A stretch of DNA of 64,000 bases from Ornithinibacillus bavariensis (GCF_018333235.1 NZ_BORP01000006.1:186001-250000), one strand, 5' to 3'. Shown: positions 27,371 to 37,538, counted from the first letter of the stretch. Notes: generated from the sequence alone by a model not told the origin. A program made the numbers and translations.

Positions 27371-28243
27371 TCAAATGTATTTCTTGATAAAGGATAGAAC
27401 ATTTTCAAATGCTTCCTTTACCTGCGGATGGGACATATTAGTATCAAACACATGCTTCCCATTTTTAATCGTAATAAGCTGATGAGGAACATGCTTCTCT
27501 TGTAATACCTTTGCGAATTGAACCGATTCTTCATAAGGTACGTCCTCATCACTATCTCCATGTAATAGAAGTGTTGGTGGATATGTTTCATCCACTTTTT
27601 CTATTGGACAAAATTCTTTCAACTGCTCTTTATTTAGACCTGAAGCGGTATCTGTCACATAATCCAACCATTTCCCTTGTTGACGACAGAATATATAAAT
27701 AGCATAACGTTTTTCGATTGGCGCTGAAGAAATTTGCTTAGGCTGAATGAGTTGCTTCGCTAACATTTCAGGTACCATGGTGGTTTTACTGTAATGAGGG
27801 CTCGGCTCTAAATACCAGTCATTGAGAATATTTCCATAGCCATAAAAAGAAACGATGGCATTTGGTTTTACCTTCAATGTACCACTCGTTAATGCCAGAT
27901 AGGCTCCTGCAGAACCACCGATGACACCGATTCGGTTACGGTCAAATGAAAATAATTCCTGGTTTTTTACCCAGTGTAATGCATCTTCAATATCCGCTAC
28001 AATTTCAGGAAGCTTTGCTTCGGGAGCAAGACGATAATCAATGGAGAATACGTGATAGCCGGCATTATTATACAGTGCCACTTGTTCCTTCAAAATGTCC
28101 TCTTTCGTTCCCCAGACCAATCCACCACCATGAATGTAGATAATTAACGGTGCATTGTCATTTTCAACCGAATACAGGTCCCCTTTAATTTCACAATCAT
28201 TTGTTTTTTTATACACATATGTTGCAACCACTCTTATCCCCAC
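27371..28243 (-). CDS. Alpha/beta hydrolase (esterase/lipase-like)
   Basis: A 290-residue enzyme of the hormone-sensitive-lipase-like branch. The oxyanion motif HGGG is at 38-41 (YIHGGGLVWG), the nucleophile elbow GGSAGA has Ser111, and the acid and His are in HGDSDEDVPY and NGKHVFD near the C-terminus. No signal peptide. The start is uncertain: GTG 28243 lies immediately after AAAGGGGT, and GTG 28231 in the same frame is possible. Small acyl or carbohydrate esters are likely substrates. Confidence 0.8.
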   Translation of the reverse strand: MGIRVVATYVYKKTNDCEIKGDLYSVENDNAPLIIYIHGGGLVWGTKEDILKEQVALYNNAGYHVFSIDYRLAPEAKLPEIVADIEDALHWVKNQELFSFDRNRIGVIGGSAGAYLALTSGTLKVKPNAIVSFYGYGNILNDWYLEPSPHYSKTTMVPEMLAKQLIQPKQISSAPIEKRYAIYIFCRQQGKWLDYVTDTASGLNKEQLKEFCPIEKVDETYPPTLLLHGDSDEDVPYEESVQFAKVLQEKHVPHQLITIKNGKHVFDTNMSHPQVKEAFENVLSFIKKYI

Positions 28244-28672
28244 CCCTTTATTTTTGTTTTATTTATCTCATTAAAATTTCGCTATAGAGTTACTTCCAGC
28301 CCCAATGATTGACTCCTGTGATCCAATGATAAGCCAACAGGTTGATTATTTCTGTTAGATCCTACTGCTTGTCAAGTCGATATGTGTGAAGGACCATGTT
28401 GCTATTTCATGTTATAAATCATACATGAAAATAAAAGCTGAGGAAGATGAAATGCTCATTTTTAATGTTTTTTTAATACGACATAATTCTTCAAGTCTTG
28501 CAAACTCACAGATTTACAGAGTTTTTAGGTTTTTGTAATGTAAACACTTACAATTTTATTCGATTGTAATGGACACCATTATATACTCCAGATGTACGAA
28601 TAATAGTCGCCAATGTTTTATGAATGCGAGACGGCGTGAGGTATCTAAAAATTCTTAATGAGGTGATTTAAG
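28244..28672. other. Control region of the allFGHK operon
   Basis: About 430 bases between divergent genes. It holds the promoter/box at 28529-28587; the rest has no recognised content. Confidence 0.55.
28529..28587 (+). promoter_or_regulatory. allF promoter with shared activator box
   Basis: GTTTTTGTAATGTAAAC (28529-28545) is identical to a box at 37539 ahead of the MFS gene. Downstream in both come TTCGA(T/C) as -35 and, after 17 bases, TATACT (28582-28587) as -10. Box and -10 are 53 bases apart in both promoters. A TTACAAT-N8-ATTGTAA dyad overlaps the -35 here only. Probably the site of the OmpR-type regulator encoded at 36523. Confidence 0.65.
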
Positions 28673-30421
28673 GTGATTCATACAATTATTAAAAAGAATT
28701 CTTATCAAGACTCTATTAACCTTATGCTCCTAACAAACGCGGTAGCTGCAACAGAGGGAGTTAATAAAGTCCAAATTATGATGGGGACACCTGCAAACAA
28801 AGATATTTTCAAGGGTGCAGGATTATACACAGATGAATTAGAAACTGCAGAGTCTAATGATATGGCAATTGTGATTGATACAGATGATGAAGGAAAGGTA
28901 GAAGAAGTATTACAGAAGGTTGATCAATATCTACAAGACCAATCGATTAGTGGTGCTTCTGAAACGTTCGAAACTGTGCGGACTTGGGAACGAGCAAAAA
29001 AGGCATTACCAGATGCAAATGTTGCACTTATTTCCGTACCGGGACAGTATGCTGCGGAAGAGGCACACAAAGCGTTAGATATGGGACTTCATACATTTTT
29101 ATTTAGTGATAACGTATCCATGGAGGATGAGGTTGCATTAAAGAAAAAGGCACATGATAAGGGATTACTTGTAATGGGTCCTGACTGTGGTACTGGAATT
29201 CTTGATGGTATTCCTATGGCATTTGCTAACGTTATTAATAAAGGACGTATTGGTATTGTAGGTGCTTCCGGAACGGGTATTCAAGAAGTAACAGCAATTA
29301 TCGATCGTTTAGGCGAAGGTGTTAGCCATGCAATTGGTACAGGTGGTCGCGACTTAAAAGAGCCGATTGGTGCAATTACCATGATAGATGGAATTAAGGC
29401 GTTAGAAAATCATAACCAAACAGAAATTATTGTTGTTATCTCTAAGCCACCAGCAGAGTCCGTGCGTAAAGAGGTAGAAGCATTACTTCACGGTCTATCA
29501 AAGCCAGTCGTTGCTATTTTCCTTGGAGAAAAGCCAACAAAGCACGAAGGAAACATTTATCAAGCCTATACGTTGGAAGAAACAGCATTACTTGCTGTTG
29601 ATTTAGCAAAGAAAAATCCAATCAAAGAAAACTATGCAGATGGTGACTATACGGTTGAAAATATGGAGCTTGCAGAAGGCCAACGTACAATAAAAGGTTT
29701 ATTCTCTGGTGGTACATTAGCTTCTGAAGCAGCTGTATTAATTTCAGATGCACTTGGTTTAGGCAGCCATATTACGAATGTGGATGGTTATGTATTAAAA
29801 CAAGATGGACATGAAGTAGTTGACCTTGGAGATGACAAATATACACAAGGTAAGCCACACCCAATGATTGACCCAGAAACGAGAGCACGCTTCATTGAAC
29901 AAGCTGCAGATGATCCAAGTACAGCAGTAGTTGTTCTAGACTTTGTGCTTGGTTATGGCTCACATGATGATATGGCAAGTGCATTACTTCCATATATTGA
30001 AAAAGCTGTTGCAAAGGCAAAATCACAAGGCAGAACATTACATGTTGTTGCATCGGTTTGTGGTACAGCAAATGACCCACAAAGCTATTCTGACCAACGC
30101 AAGAAATTAGCAGATGCAGGAATTATCGTGAAGGATAATAATAACCAAGCTGTTCGTACGGCGTTATCCATTGTTGGATTAAAGGTAGAAGATCCACAAA
30201 AGGTACTAGTTCCTTATGAAGGCGAAGTAAGAAGCTTTGATTTAACTGTTTCAGAGGATATTACCAATCTACTAAACAATAAGCCTAGCATCATTAACGT
30301 TGGATTAAAGAGCTTCACAGATGCGATTATTGCTTACGGTGGCCGTGTTGTACAGTTTGACTGGCGACCAGTTGCAGGCGGTAATGAAAAAATGAGAAAA
30401 ATTCTAAGCCTACTAAAATAA
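28673..30421 (+). CDS. allF: Oxamate carbamoyltransferase subunit AllF (FdrA)
   Basis: A 582-residue FdrA-family protein. It has an N-terminal regulatory-like region (1-100), a CoA-ligase CoA-binding-like domain (about 110-330, IGIVGASGTGIQEVTAIIDR) and a succinyl-CoA-synthetase-like domain (IKGLFSGGTLASEAAVLI, VLDFVLGYGSHDD). In E. coli FdrA, YlbE and YlbF (AllF, AllG, AllH) together form oxamate carbamoyltransferase, which splits oxalurate with phosphate into oxamate and carbamoyl phosphate. All three are here in order, with a carbamate kinase. Start is GTG 28673, 6 bases after GAGGTGA. Confidence 0.85.
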   Translation: MIHTIIKKNSYQDSINLMLLTNAVAATEGVNKVQIMMGTPANKDIFKGAGLYTDELETAESNDMAIVIDTDDEGKVEEVLQKVDQYLQDQSISGASETFETVRTWERAKKALPDANVALISVPGQYAAEEAHKALDMGLHTFLFSDNVSMEDEVALKKKAHDKGLLVMGPDCGTGILDGIPMAFANVINKGRIGIVGASGTGIQEVTAIIDRLGEGVSHAIGTGGRDLKEPIGAITMIDGIKALENHNQTEIIVVISKPPAESVRKEVEALLHGLSKPVVAIFLGEKPTKHEGNIYQAYTLEETALLAVDLAKKNPIKENYADGDYTVENMELAEGQRTIKGLFSGGTLASEAAVLISDALGLGSHITNVDGYVLKQDGHEVVDLGDDKYTQGKPHPMIDPETRARFIEQAADDPSTAVVVLDFVLGYGSHDDMASALLPYIEKAVAKAKSQGRTLHVVASVCGTANDPQSYSDQRKKLADAGIIVKDNNNQAVRTALSIVGLKVEDPQKVLVPYEGEVRSFDLTVSEDITNLLNNKPSIINVGLKSFTDAIIAYGGRVVQFDWRPVAGGNEKMRKILSLLK

Positions 30422-30440
30422 GCTAAGAATTACGGTTACA

Positions 30441-30473
30441 GGCTGAACATAAGAAGAACAATTATGTTCAGCC
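30441..30473 (+). other. Strong intra-operon hairpin
   Basis: GGCTGAACATAA / TTATGTTCAGCC, a 12-bp perfect stem with a 9-base loop and no T-run, lies between allF and allG. It looks like a processing or stability element rather than a terminator. Confidence 0.5.
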
Positions 30474-30588
30474 CTCTAATAGAGATGGATGCGCATGTAT
30501 ACGAAAAACAGGTAGTCGACAGTTTTCGAATAGGAAGGCCATCTATAAGGAAGAGATCCTAAAACAAGAAATCTAGGAGGAATGGAAG

Positions 30589-31851
30589 ATGAAATATAAC
30601 TCAGTAACAGAAGCAAATGAAGCAGTTGTTGAAAAAATTGTAAATTCTGCTCCTTTTCTAATTGATGTTGTTCCAGCGAAAGAGAAAATTGCTGTATTAA
30701 ATGAAGGAAAAGTGTTATTGCATGCTGGTCCCCCAATTAAGTGGGAAGACATGACTGGCCCAATGCAAGGTTCTTGTGTTGGTGCAGGATTATTTGAAGG
30801 CTGGGCTGATACAGAGGAAGAAGTAAGAAGCATGCTTGAAAATGGTGAAGTTCGCTTCATCCCTTGTCACCATGTAAATGCAGTAGGACCAATGGGTGGA
30901 ATTACTTCAGCAAATATGCCTGTATTTGTTGTTGAGAACCGTTCAGAAGGTAATGAAGCCTACTGTATCATGAACGAAGGTATTGGAAAAGTACTACGCT
31001 TCGGTGCGTATTCTGAGGAAGTTATCAATCGTCTACATTGGATGAAGGATGTATTAGGACCTGCGATTGGACAAGCTCTAAAGCTTACAGAAGATGGACT
31101 AAACTTAAACGTTATGATTGCTAAAGCAATTACAATGGGGGATGAATTCCACCAACGTAATATTGCAGCATCACTAATCTTCTTAAAAGAGATTAGCCCA
31201 TACATTGTACAGCTTGATATGAGTGAAAAAGATAAGAAAGATGTTATTCAATTCTTAGCTGATACAGATCAGTTCTTCTTAAATATTGCAATGGCTACAA
31301 GTAAGGCAGTTATGGACGGTGCAAGAACAATTCAAGAAGGTACAGTTGTTACTGCAATGTGCCGTAATGGTAAGGATTTTGGTATTCGTATTAGTGGAAT
31401 GGGAGATGAATGGTTTACTGCACCTGTTAATACGCCACAAGGTCTATTCTTTACTGGTTATTCACAAGAAGATGCAAACCCAGACATCGGTGATAGTGCC
31501 ATTACGGAAACATTTGGTGTTGGTGGAATGGCTATGATTGCTGCTCCTGGTGTAACACGTTTTGTTGGTGCTGGTGGTTTCCAAGATGCACTAAAAACGA
31601 GTGAAGAAATGAGCGAAATTTGCATGGGTCAAAACAGCAACTTTACCATTCCTACTTGGGACTTCCAAGGTGCATGTCTTGGAATCGATGCTCGTAAAGT
31701 AGTTGAAACAGGAATTGAGCCTGTAATTAACACTGGTATAGCTCATAAAGAGGCTGGTGTTGGACAGGTTGGAGCAGGTACTGTTCGCGCTCCTAAAGAA
31801 TGCTTCGAAAAGGCATTGGAAGCATATGCAACGAAGCTTGGCCTAATCTAA
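30589..31851 (+). CDS. allG: Oxamate carbamoyltransferase subunit AllG (YlbE, DUF1116)
   Basis: A 420-residue DUF1116 protein, the usual length. Recognisable stretches are IKWEDMTGPMQGSC, FIPCHHVNAVGPMGGITSA, and the C-terminal half with ETFGVGGMAMIAAPGVTRF. It is the second subunit of the E. coli-type enzyme. AGGAGGA precedes the ATG at a good distance. The gap to allF contains the hairpin at 30441, and allH follows after only six bases. Confidence 0.85.
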   Translation: MKYNSVTEANEAVVEKIVNSAPFLIDVVPAKEKIAVLNEGKVLLHAGPPIKWEDMTGPMQGSCVGAGLFEGWADTEEEVRSMLENGEVRFIPCHHVNAVGPMGGITSANMPVFVVENRSEGNEAYCIMNEGIGKVLRFGAYSEEVINRLHWMKDVLGPAIGQALKLTEDGLNLNVMIAKAITMGDEFHQRNIAASLIFLKEISPYIVQLDMSEKDKKDVIQFLADTDQFFLNIAMATSKAVMDGARTIQEGTVVTAMCRNGKDFGIRISGMGDEWFTAPVNTPQGLFFTGYSQEDANPDIGDSAITETFGVGGMAMIAAPGVTRFVGAGGFQDALKTSEEMSEICMGQNSNFTIPTWDFQGACLGIDARKVVETGIEPVINTGIAHKEAGVGQVGAGTVRAPKECFEKALEAYATKLGLI

Positions 31852-31857
31852 AAGAAG

Positions 31858-32775
31858 ATGAACAAAACCTTTTATATAGAGGAATATGCAAAAAATATTC
31901 CTCTTTTTCTTTCAGAAAATAAGACAGGTCATGTCCACAGCGTCTTTAGCAATGGGTTAAATATTCGCTTCGGGGAACGGCTGTTATATATCGGTACGAC
32001 TAAAAATGGCCGACTTCCGTTTGGGGCACATATATCCAAAATGGTGTGTGGGCAAGTATTACAGGACATAGATAGCCAATATCCTGTTGTTTGGAACCAG
32101 AAGGATCGAACAATAAGCTTCAATAATGGAACGATTACTCTCTCATTTGAAAATGCAATCGTATACGAAAATAGCATACGTATTTCTGGTGAGATAGACA
32201 CCATGTCCAAGAGCATTGAAACTTTATTAATTTCTTTACTAAAGTATGATGCGATGACTGGTTTAGATGTACCAATTGAATCGTTTGTTTTAGATTACCT
32301 ACAAGGAAAGACAGCAAGTGAAGCATTAGACAATCCTTTATATATACAGCTGACGAAACTATCAGATTCCTTATTTATAGAAGATAAAGAAGCCTGTATC
32401 ACCGCGCTTCGCTATTTCCTAGGAAGAGGTAAAGGCTTAACTCCTTCTGGTGATGATCATATTGTGGGATTACTCGCGGTGCAAGGGGCATGTCATTCGT
32501 TTACTTCTACACTTAATGAAGCTGTATTGTCGTTAATGGAACATGAGTCCATCACAACAGATGTTGCAAAGGAATATTTGTACTATGCTGCTAATGGTCA
32601 GTTTAGTTCAACTGTCATAAGCGTTATCGAACATTTAATAGAGAATATAGATGAATTACCAACTAAACTTGAGGATCTACTAGCCGTTGGACATAGTTCC
32701 GGCGTAGATACAATTTTTGGAATTTTATTCGGTTTATTAGCGTGGAGGAGGAAATCAATATGTCAGAAAAAGTAG
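31858..32775 (+). CDS. allH: Oxamate carbamoyltransferase subunit AllH (DUF2877)
   Basis: A 305-residue DUF2877 protein, third subunit of the complex. The family core LGRGKGLTPSGDDHIVGLL is near residue 185, and GHSSGVDTIFGILFGL ends the protein. The start ATG 31858 sits six bases after allG, and the 3' end overlaps the kinase gene by 16 bases, so the four genes are a tight operon. Confidence 0.82.
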   Translation: MNKTFYIEEYAKNIPLFLSENKTGHVHSVFSNGLNIRFGERLLYIGTTKNGRLPFGAHISKMVCGQVLQDIDSQYPVVWNQKDRTISFNNGTITLSFENAIVYENSIRISGEIDTMSKSIETLLISLLKYDAMTGLDVPIESFVLDYLQGKTASEALDNPLYIQLTKLSDSLFIEDKEACITALRYFLGRGKGLTPSGDDHIVGLLAVQGACHSFTSTLNEAVLSLMEHESITTDVAKEYLYYAANGQFSSTVISVIEHLIENIDELPTKLEDLLAVGHSSGVDTIFGILFGLLAWRRKSICQKK

Positions 32776-33698
32776 TAATTGCCCTTGGTGGAAATGCTAT
32801 CTTACAACCAAAACAAGAAGCAACCTATGAAAATCAATTAGAGAACGTACGTAAAAGTAGTGAAGTGATTGCGCGAATTGCTAAGCAAGGGCATAAGGTG
32901 ATCATTACCCATGGTAACGGTCCACAAGTAGGAAATATTTTACGACAAAACGAAGAAGCAAAACACGTTGTTCCTGCATTACCACTTGATGTTTGTAGTG
33001 CAGAATCACAAGGTTTCATTGGCTATATGATGGAACAGACATTGAAAAATGAATTAATTAAGGCAGGCCTTAAACGTGATGTTGTAGGTATTCTAACACA
33101 AACAGAGGTTTCTTTAGATGACCCGGCATTTGAAAACCCTGATAAACCAATTGGTGTATTTTATGATGAAGAAGAAGCAAAACAACTTGCTAAGGAAAAA
33201 GGTTGGGTTGTAGCAGAAGATGCTGGTCGTGGCTGGAGACGTGTTGTTCCTTCACCAATGCCACAATCCATTGTCGATGCACCAACAATTAAACGTCTTG
33301 TAGAATCAGATGCGATTGTTGTAGCATGTGGTGGTGGCGGAATACCTGTTGTTTTAAATGAAGACGGAACATATCAAGGCGTAGAAGCAGTTATTGATAA
33401 GGACCGTAGTGGTTTCCGTTTAGCGATTGAAACGAAAGCAGATACATTTATGATTCTTACAGATGTTAAAAATGTTTTCGTGAATTACGGTAAGCCAGAC
33501 CAAAAAGCGCTTGGTGTAATTTCTTTAGAAGAAGCAAAACAATATCAAGCAGAAGGCCAATTCTCAGCAGGAAGCATGGGACCTAAGATGGAAGCAGCTA
33601 TCAAATTTGCAGAGCTAGGTGGAAAAGCAATTATTTGCTCCCTTGATGAGGCAGATTTAGCAATGGAAGGCAAAGCTGGTACACAAATTCATAATTAA
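32760..33698 (+). CDS. allK: Carbamate kinase (AllK/ArcC)
   Basis: A 312-residue amino-acid-kinase-fold enzyme that turns carbamoyl phosphate plus ADP into ATP, CO2 and ammonia. VIALGGNAIL is the nucleotide motif, THGNGPQVGN the substrate loop, and EDAGRGWRRVVPSPMP and VACGGGGIPVV are carbamate-kinase signatures. ATG 32760 has GGAGGAGG 9 bases upstream, inside the end of allH. In this setting it harvests the energy of the oxamate carbamoyltransferase reaction rather than arginine deiminase; no arcA or arcB is present here. Confidence 0.9.
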   Translation: MSEKVVIALGGNAILQPKQEATYENQLENVRKSSEVIARIAKQGHKVIITHGNGPQVGNILRQNEEAKHVVPALPLDVCSAESQGFIGYMMEQTLKNELIKAGLKRDVVGILTQTEVSLDDPAFENPDKPIGVFYDEEEAKQLAKEKGWVVAEDAGRGWRRVVPSPMPQSIVDAPTIKRLVESDAIVVACGGGGIPVVLNEDGTYQGVEAVIDKDRSGFRLAIETKADTFMILTDVKNVFVNYGKPDQKALGVISLEEAKQYQAEGQFSAGSMGPKMEAAIKFAELGGKAIICSLDEADLAMEGKAGTQIHN

Positions 33699-33701
33699 TC
33701 G

Positions 33702-33745
33702 ATATGGTATTAGACCTACATGTACTTGTAGGACTAATACCATAT
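33702..33745 (+). terminator. Strong hairpin ending the allFGHK operon
   Basis: ATATGGTATTAG-A-CCTACA / TGTAGG-A-CTAATACCATAT, an 18-bp stem with one mismatch directly after the allK stop, followed by TTTGTG. It separates the operon from the sensor kinase gene. Confidence 0.75.
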
Positions 33746-33899
33746 TTGTGTATAAAAGAGATATCGTAGCACTGGTTATTAAGATAAAAGTCACAGTGCC
33801 ATATAAGATGATGCTATAATCGATTACAATATATGTTCATAAAAAATTAACTAGTATCATCCTATCCAATAATGCTATTGTAAGGAAAGGAGGAACTAC

Positions 33900-36521
33900 A
33901 TGAAGAAGCTGAGAAAATCACGGACATTTAAAGGGAAGCTTATTTTATCGTTTTTAACCGTTACACTGGTTTCTATTGTGCTGTTAGGTGCATTTCAAAT
34001 ATTTCAGTTGTATACGTTAGTGAAGGAAGATAAAGAGAAGCAGTTTCAAACAACGGTCTTTTTAGACGATTATATCGATAATTATATTGAAAACTACCAG
34101 CATGTCGTTGAAATGTTAGCATTTAGTATCGAACCACTATTTGTCGAACGAGACCTCACTTCCATTGAAAAACAGCTAGAACAAATAAAAAAGAATTATC
34201 CTGGCTTTATCAATTTATATGTGGGAAATGAAGCAGGAGAATCACTTGTTTTTTATCCAAAGCTTTATACAGATGGGGTTAAAAGAGAGAATCTTGATTA
34301 TAGTGATCGACCGTATTATCAAGAACTGAAACGGACAAAACAACCAGTATTATCTTCCGTATTTCATGGGCGTGGTGGCACTGATATGATTCTGGTAACA
34401 GTGGCCGTACCTATCCTGAATGATAATAATGACATGATTGGCTATGTATTAGGAGCATTTGACCTAAATGCCCTAGCAGATGATATCAAAACGAGAATCG
34501 ATGATGAAAAAAGGTTTGCAATCGTATTAGATCAGGAGGACAATGTTGTGGTCCATCCTAATGTAGATACGCGTAAGGAACTTGTTAATCTTAAGGACGC
34601 ACCCTTTGTTCAAACGCTCTCCCAATTACCGACTAAAAATAGTGGGGATTACATTGCAGTTGAAAATGGGGAAGAACAATATTTTACGTTCATCAAAAAT
34701 GAAAAAATAGGCTGGAAGGTGTGGATTGGTACACCTACAAAATATTTAAGTGATACGTATGAGGATGCGATATTCACGGTTTTATTATTTGCTCTTTTAA
34801 CAACGATGTTAATGATAGGAGTTAGCGTCCTATTTGCGAATCGTTTTGAGAAAGCGCTACAAAATGTACTACGGTATATTAAACAGTATAAAGACTACAC
34901 TCGGGGACTGAATAATAAACCGACATTCCAACCATCGACAAAGGGTACAAGAGAAATTGTAGAACTCTATGATCATTTTGGCAGTTTAATTGACGATGTG
35001 GAGCACAGCCGTAACCGACTGATTAAGTTAAATAAAGACTTAGAAGACCGTGTAAAAGAAAGAACGGCAACATTAGAAAATAAAAATTTAGAATTAAAGG
35101 CTGTTAATAAATTAATAACCTCTGTATCGACAGAACGGGATCTAACACAATTTATTCAGCATTGTCTCATTCAAATAACACCATTTATGGAATATTCCAT
35201 TCATGTTATTTTCCAGAATATCGCGGTTACACCGAAGGAAATTACGGCTATTGAGGACGTTCAACAATATTTAAATAGTCGGATAGTAGGCAAACAGCAT
35301 ATGGAGCCAATCCAAATTGGTAAAAACCTACAGGGCTTTTTAGTTGTTGATTTAAATAATAGCCAGACAATTAATACCAGTGAACAAGAGTTTCTAGAGA
35401 CATTTGCAAGCTCACTAGCAATCATGCTAGAGAACAAGTTTTTATTTGAGAAAATCCGTAACAAGCATGCTGAACTAGAGGCTATTTTACAAAGTATGTC
35501 AGAAGGATTAATGCTACTCAATAAAAAGGATGGAATCGAGTATGTAAATGACTTTTTCCAGCAAATTGTCTTTTCGGATACGAACTACAAAGTATTAGAT
35601 TTGGAAGATATGTATAAACGATTTATGGAACTCTTTCAAATTAGCAAAGAGGAATTACAGAGCTTTATTCAGCAGGATGAGTCAGTATTAAAGCTCGAGC
35701 GTAAAGAAGGCAATGATAAAGTAAAATCCTATATGCTGCATAGCTTTTCCGTTTTCCTTGATGATCTTATTATCGGAAAAGGTTTATTATTACGGGATAT
35801 TACAAAAGAGGCTGAAATTGACACGTTAAAGGATAATTTGATTTCATTAACTTCCCATGAGTTTAAAACACCAATAACCAATATACGAGGCAGTGTTGAA
35901 ACATTGCTCCGAGAGGATGTCGAGTGGGATCCCGATTTTGAACGGGAATTATTAGTGGGAGTCCATGAAGATATTGAACGTATCCAGCATTTAGTTAGTG
36001 ACTGGATGGATATCTCAAAGATTGAATCAGGCACGATGTTCATTGAGCGAAATATGGTTCGGGGAGATCAGATTATTGAAAAGTCGATCCAACAAATACC
36101 AAAAGAGTTACAAAATCAATTAGAAATAACCTTTCAAAATAAACTAGCTGAACCTGTCTATTTTTACGGGGATAAAATTCGAATCCAGCAAGTTCTGCTC
36201 AATTTAATGATGAATGCCATTCGTTACAATGACCAGGTGATTAAGAAGATTGCCGTAACACTTGATCAGTCGGCAACGGATATCATTATTTCGGTAAAAG
36301 ATAATGGAATTGGTATTGAGGAAGACCATCTAGAAAAAATTTTCACGCGTTTTTATCAGGTAGATGTTACTGGAACAAGGCGTACTGGTGGGACGGGCTT
36401 AGGCTTGTCGATTTGTAAGGGGATTATGGAAGCACATCATGGTAAAATTACAGTAGAAAGCGAACGTGGTAAAGGGAGTACATTTACGTTGTTTTTCCCT
36501 TTAGGAGAGGAGGGAGTATAA
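33900..36521 (+). CDS. dCache sensor histidine kinase
   Basis: An 873-residue membrane kinase. TM1 is at about 16-36, an extracellular dCache domain at about 40-290 (YSDRPYYQELKRTKQPVLS is typical), TM2 at about 292-315, then a coiled coil (365-400), a GAF-like region (405-510), a PAS-like region (520-640), HisKA with His653 (SLTSHEFKTPI) and an ATPase domain (N box NLMMNAIRYND, DNGIGI, GTGLGLSICKG). dCache domains bind small molecules outside the cell, often carboxylates, amines or purine derivatives. The response regulator follows after one base. AAAGGAGGAA precedes the ATG. Confidence 0.88.
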   Translation: MKKLRKSRTFKGKLILSFLTVTLVSIVLLGAFQIFQLYTLVKEDKEKQFQTTVFLDDYIDNYIENYQHVVEMLAFSIEPLFVERDLTSIEKQLEQIKKNYPGFINLYVGNEAGESLVFYPKLYTDGVKRENLDYSDRPYYQELKRTKQPVLSSVFHGRGGTDMILVTVAVPILNDNNDMIGYVLGAFDLNALADDIKTRIDDEKRFAIVLDQEDNVVVHPNVDTRKELVNLKDAPFVQTLSQLPTKNSGDYIAVENGEEQYFTFIKNEKIGWKVWIGTPTKYLSDTYEDAIFTVLLFALLTTMLMIGVSVLFANRFEKALQNVLRYIKQYKDYTRGLNNKPTFQPSTKGTREIVELYDHFGSLIDDVEHSRNRLIKLNKDLEDRVKERTATLENKNLELKAVNKLITSVSTERDLTQFIQHCLIQITPFMEYSIHVIFQNIAVTPKEITAIEDVQQYLNSRIVGKQHMEPIQIGKNLQGFLVVDLNNSQTINTSEQEFLETFASSLAIMLENKFLFEKIRNKHAELEAILQSMSEGLMLLNKKDGIEYVNDFFQQIVFSDTNYKVLDLEDMYKRFMELFQISKEELQSFIQQDESVLKLERKEGNDKVKSYMLHSFSVFLDDLIIGKGLLLRDITKEAEIDTLKDNLISLTSHEFKTPITNIRGSVETLLREDVEWDPDFERELLVGVHEDIERIQHLVSDWMDISKIESGTMFIERNMVRGDQIIEKSIQQIPKELQNQLEITFQNKLAEPVYFYGDKIRIQQVLLNLMMNAIRYNDQVIKKIAVTLDQSATDIIISVKDNGIGIEEDHLEKIFTRFYQVDVTGTRRTGGTGLGLSICKGIMEAHHGKITVESERGKGSTFTLFFPLGEEGV

Positions 36522-36522
36522 A

Positions 36523-37242
36523 ATGAGAATGCAGACAATCTGTATTGTAGATGATGAGCCAAAGATTTTACGCTTTGTAGCAGCAAACTTAAAATCAATG
36601 GGCTATCTAGTATCAACGGTAAGCTCTGGTGATGAGTTATTGGAGAAGTATGATTTAATATCTCCAGACCTTATATTATTAGATATCATGATGCCGGGTC
36701 ATGATGGATTTTATGTGTTAGAGGAACTACGGAAGTTTACGAATGTTCCTGTCATCATGTTAACTGCTCGTAGTAACTCACAAGACAAGGTCCAAGCATT
36801 GAATGTTGGAGCAGATGATTATTTGACGAAACCATTTTCATTAGATGAGCTGTTTGCACGCGTAAAAGCAGTATTACGTAGAAGCCAGCCATCCATTGCA
36901 GATCAACAAATGATAAATACTTCAATCATTACAACAGGAGAATTCTCATTAGATGTGGCAAGTAAAAGAAGCTGGATTAACAATGAAGAGTTTAAATTAA
37001 CATATACCGAATTTTCCTTAATGGAGATTCTAGCATTAAATTTAGATAAAGTTGTTCAACATGAAACATTGCTAACAGAGGTTTGGGGACCGGAATATCG
37101 TGATGATGTCGAGTATTTACGAGTGGGGATTGCTCGAATCCGTAGGAAAATAAAAGAAAAACTAAAGCAAGAGCAAGAATATATTATCACCTATCCTGGA
37201 CTTGGGTACATGCTGAAAAGTATCACACCAGTGGAACAATAG
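36523..37242 (+). CDS. OmpR/PhoB-type response regulator
   Basis: A 239-residue two-domain regulator. The receiver (1-120) has the acidic pair DDEP, phospho-acceptor Asp54 in LLDIMMPGHDG, Thr in MLTARS and Lys in LTKPFS. The C-terminal winged helix (about 135-235) ends RRKIKE...ITYPGLGYML. It is paired with the upstream kinase (stop and start one base apart). Its likely targets are the allF and MFS promoters, which share an identical box. Confidence 0.92.
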   Translation: MRMQTICIVDDEPKILRFVAANLKSMGYLVSTVSSGDELLEKYDLISPDLILLDIMMPGHDGFYVLEELRKFTNVPVIMLTARSNSQDKVQALNVGADDYLTKPFSLDELFARVKAVLRRSQPSIADQQMINTSIITTGEFSLDVASKRSWINNEEFKLTYTEFSLMEILALNLDKVVQHETLLTEVWGPEYRDDVEYLRVGIARIRRKIKEKLKQEQEYIITYPGLGYMLKSITPVEQ

Positions 37243-37335
37243 AAGTATTATACTGTCTAAAGTGTACGTACGCTAAACGAGAAAAGGTATTTCTTTAGTA
37301 GGTTAAATCATTCCAAGAAAAGAATAGAAAGAAAT

Positions 37336-37386
37336 AAAGAGGTTGTCTTCGAATTGGTTATTCGCCATTCTAGGACAACCTCTTTT
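37336..37386. terminator. Rho-independent terminator
   Basis: AAAGAGGTTGTC / GACAACCTCTTT, 12-bp perfect stem with a 26-base loop, ending TTTT. Confidence 0.75.
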
Positions 37387-37538
37387 ACATTACATACACA
37401 TAAATGATTTCGATGAAAAAGGATACATCGATAGGTCCAGTATAAAGTTCATCTAACTTCAGGAAAATTTTCGATTCCTTTATCCCAGTGCTTTTTCAAT
37501 ATTTATTCAATCGTTACATTTAATCCGATAATTTTTAT

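Noticed and set aside
27165-27482. Plus-strand ORF of 105 codons between the beta-helix and hydrolase genes
   Set aside because: It runs through a terminator and into the antisense of the hydrolase, without a ribosome site.
32760-33698. Carbamate kinase as part of an arginine deiminase operon
   Set aside because: No arcA, arcB or arcD genes are present; the gene overlaps allH and belongs to the oxamate carbamoyltransferase operon.
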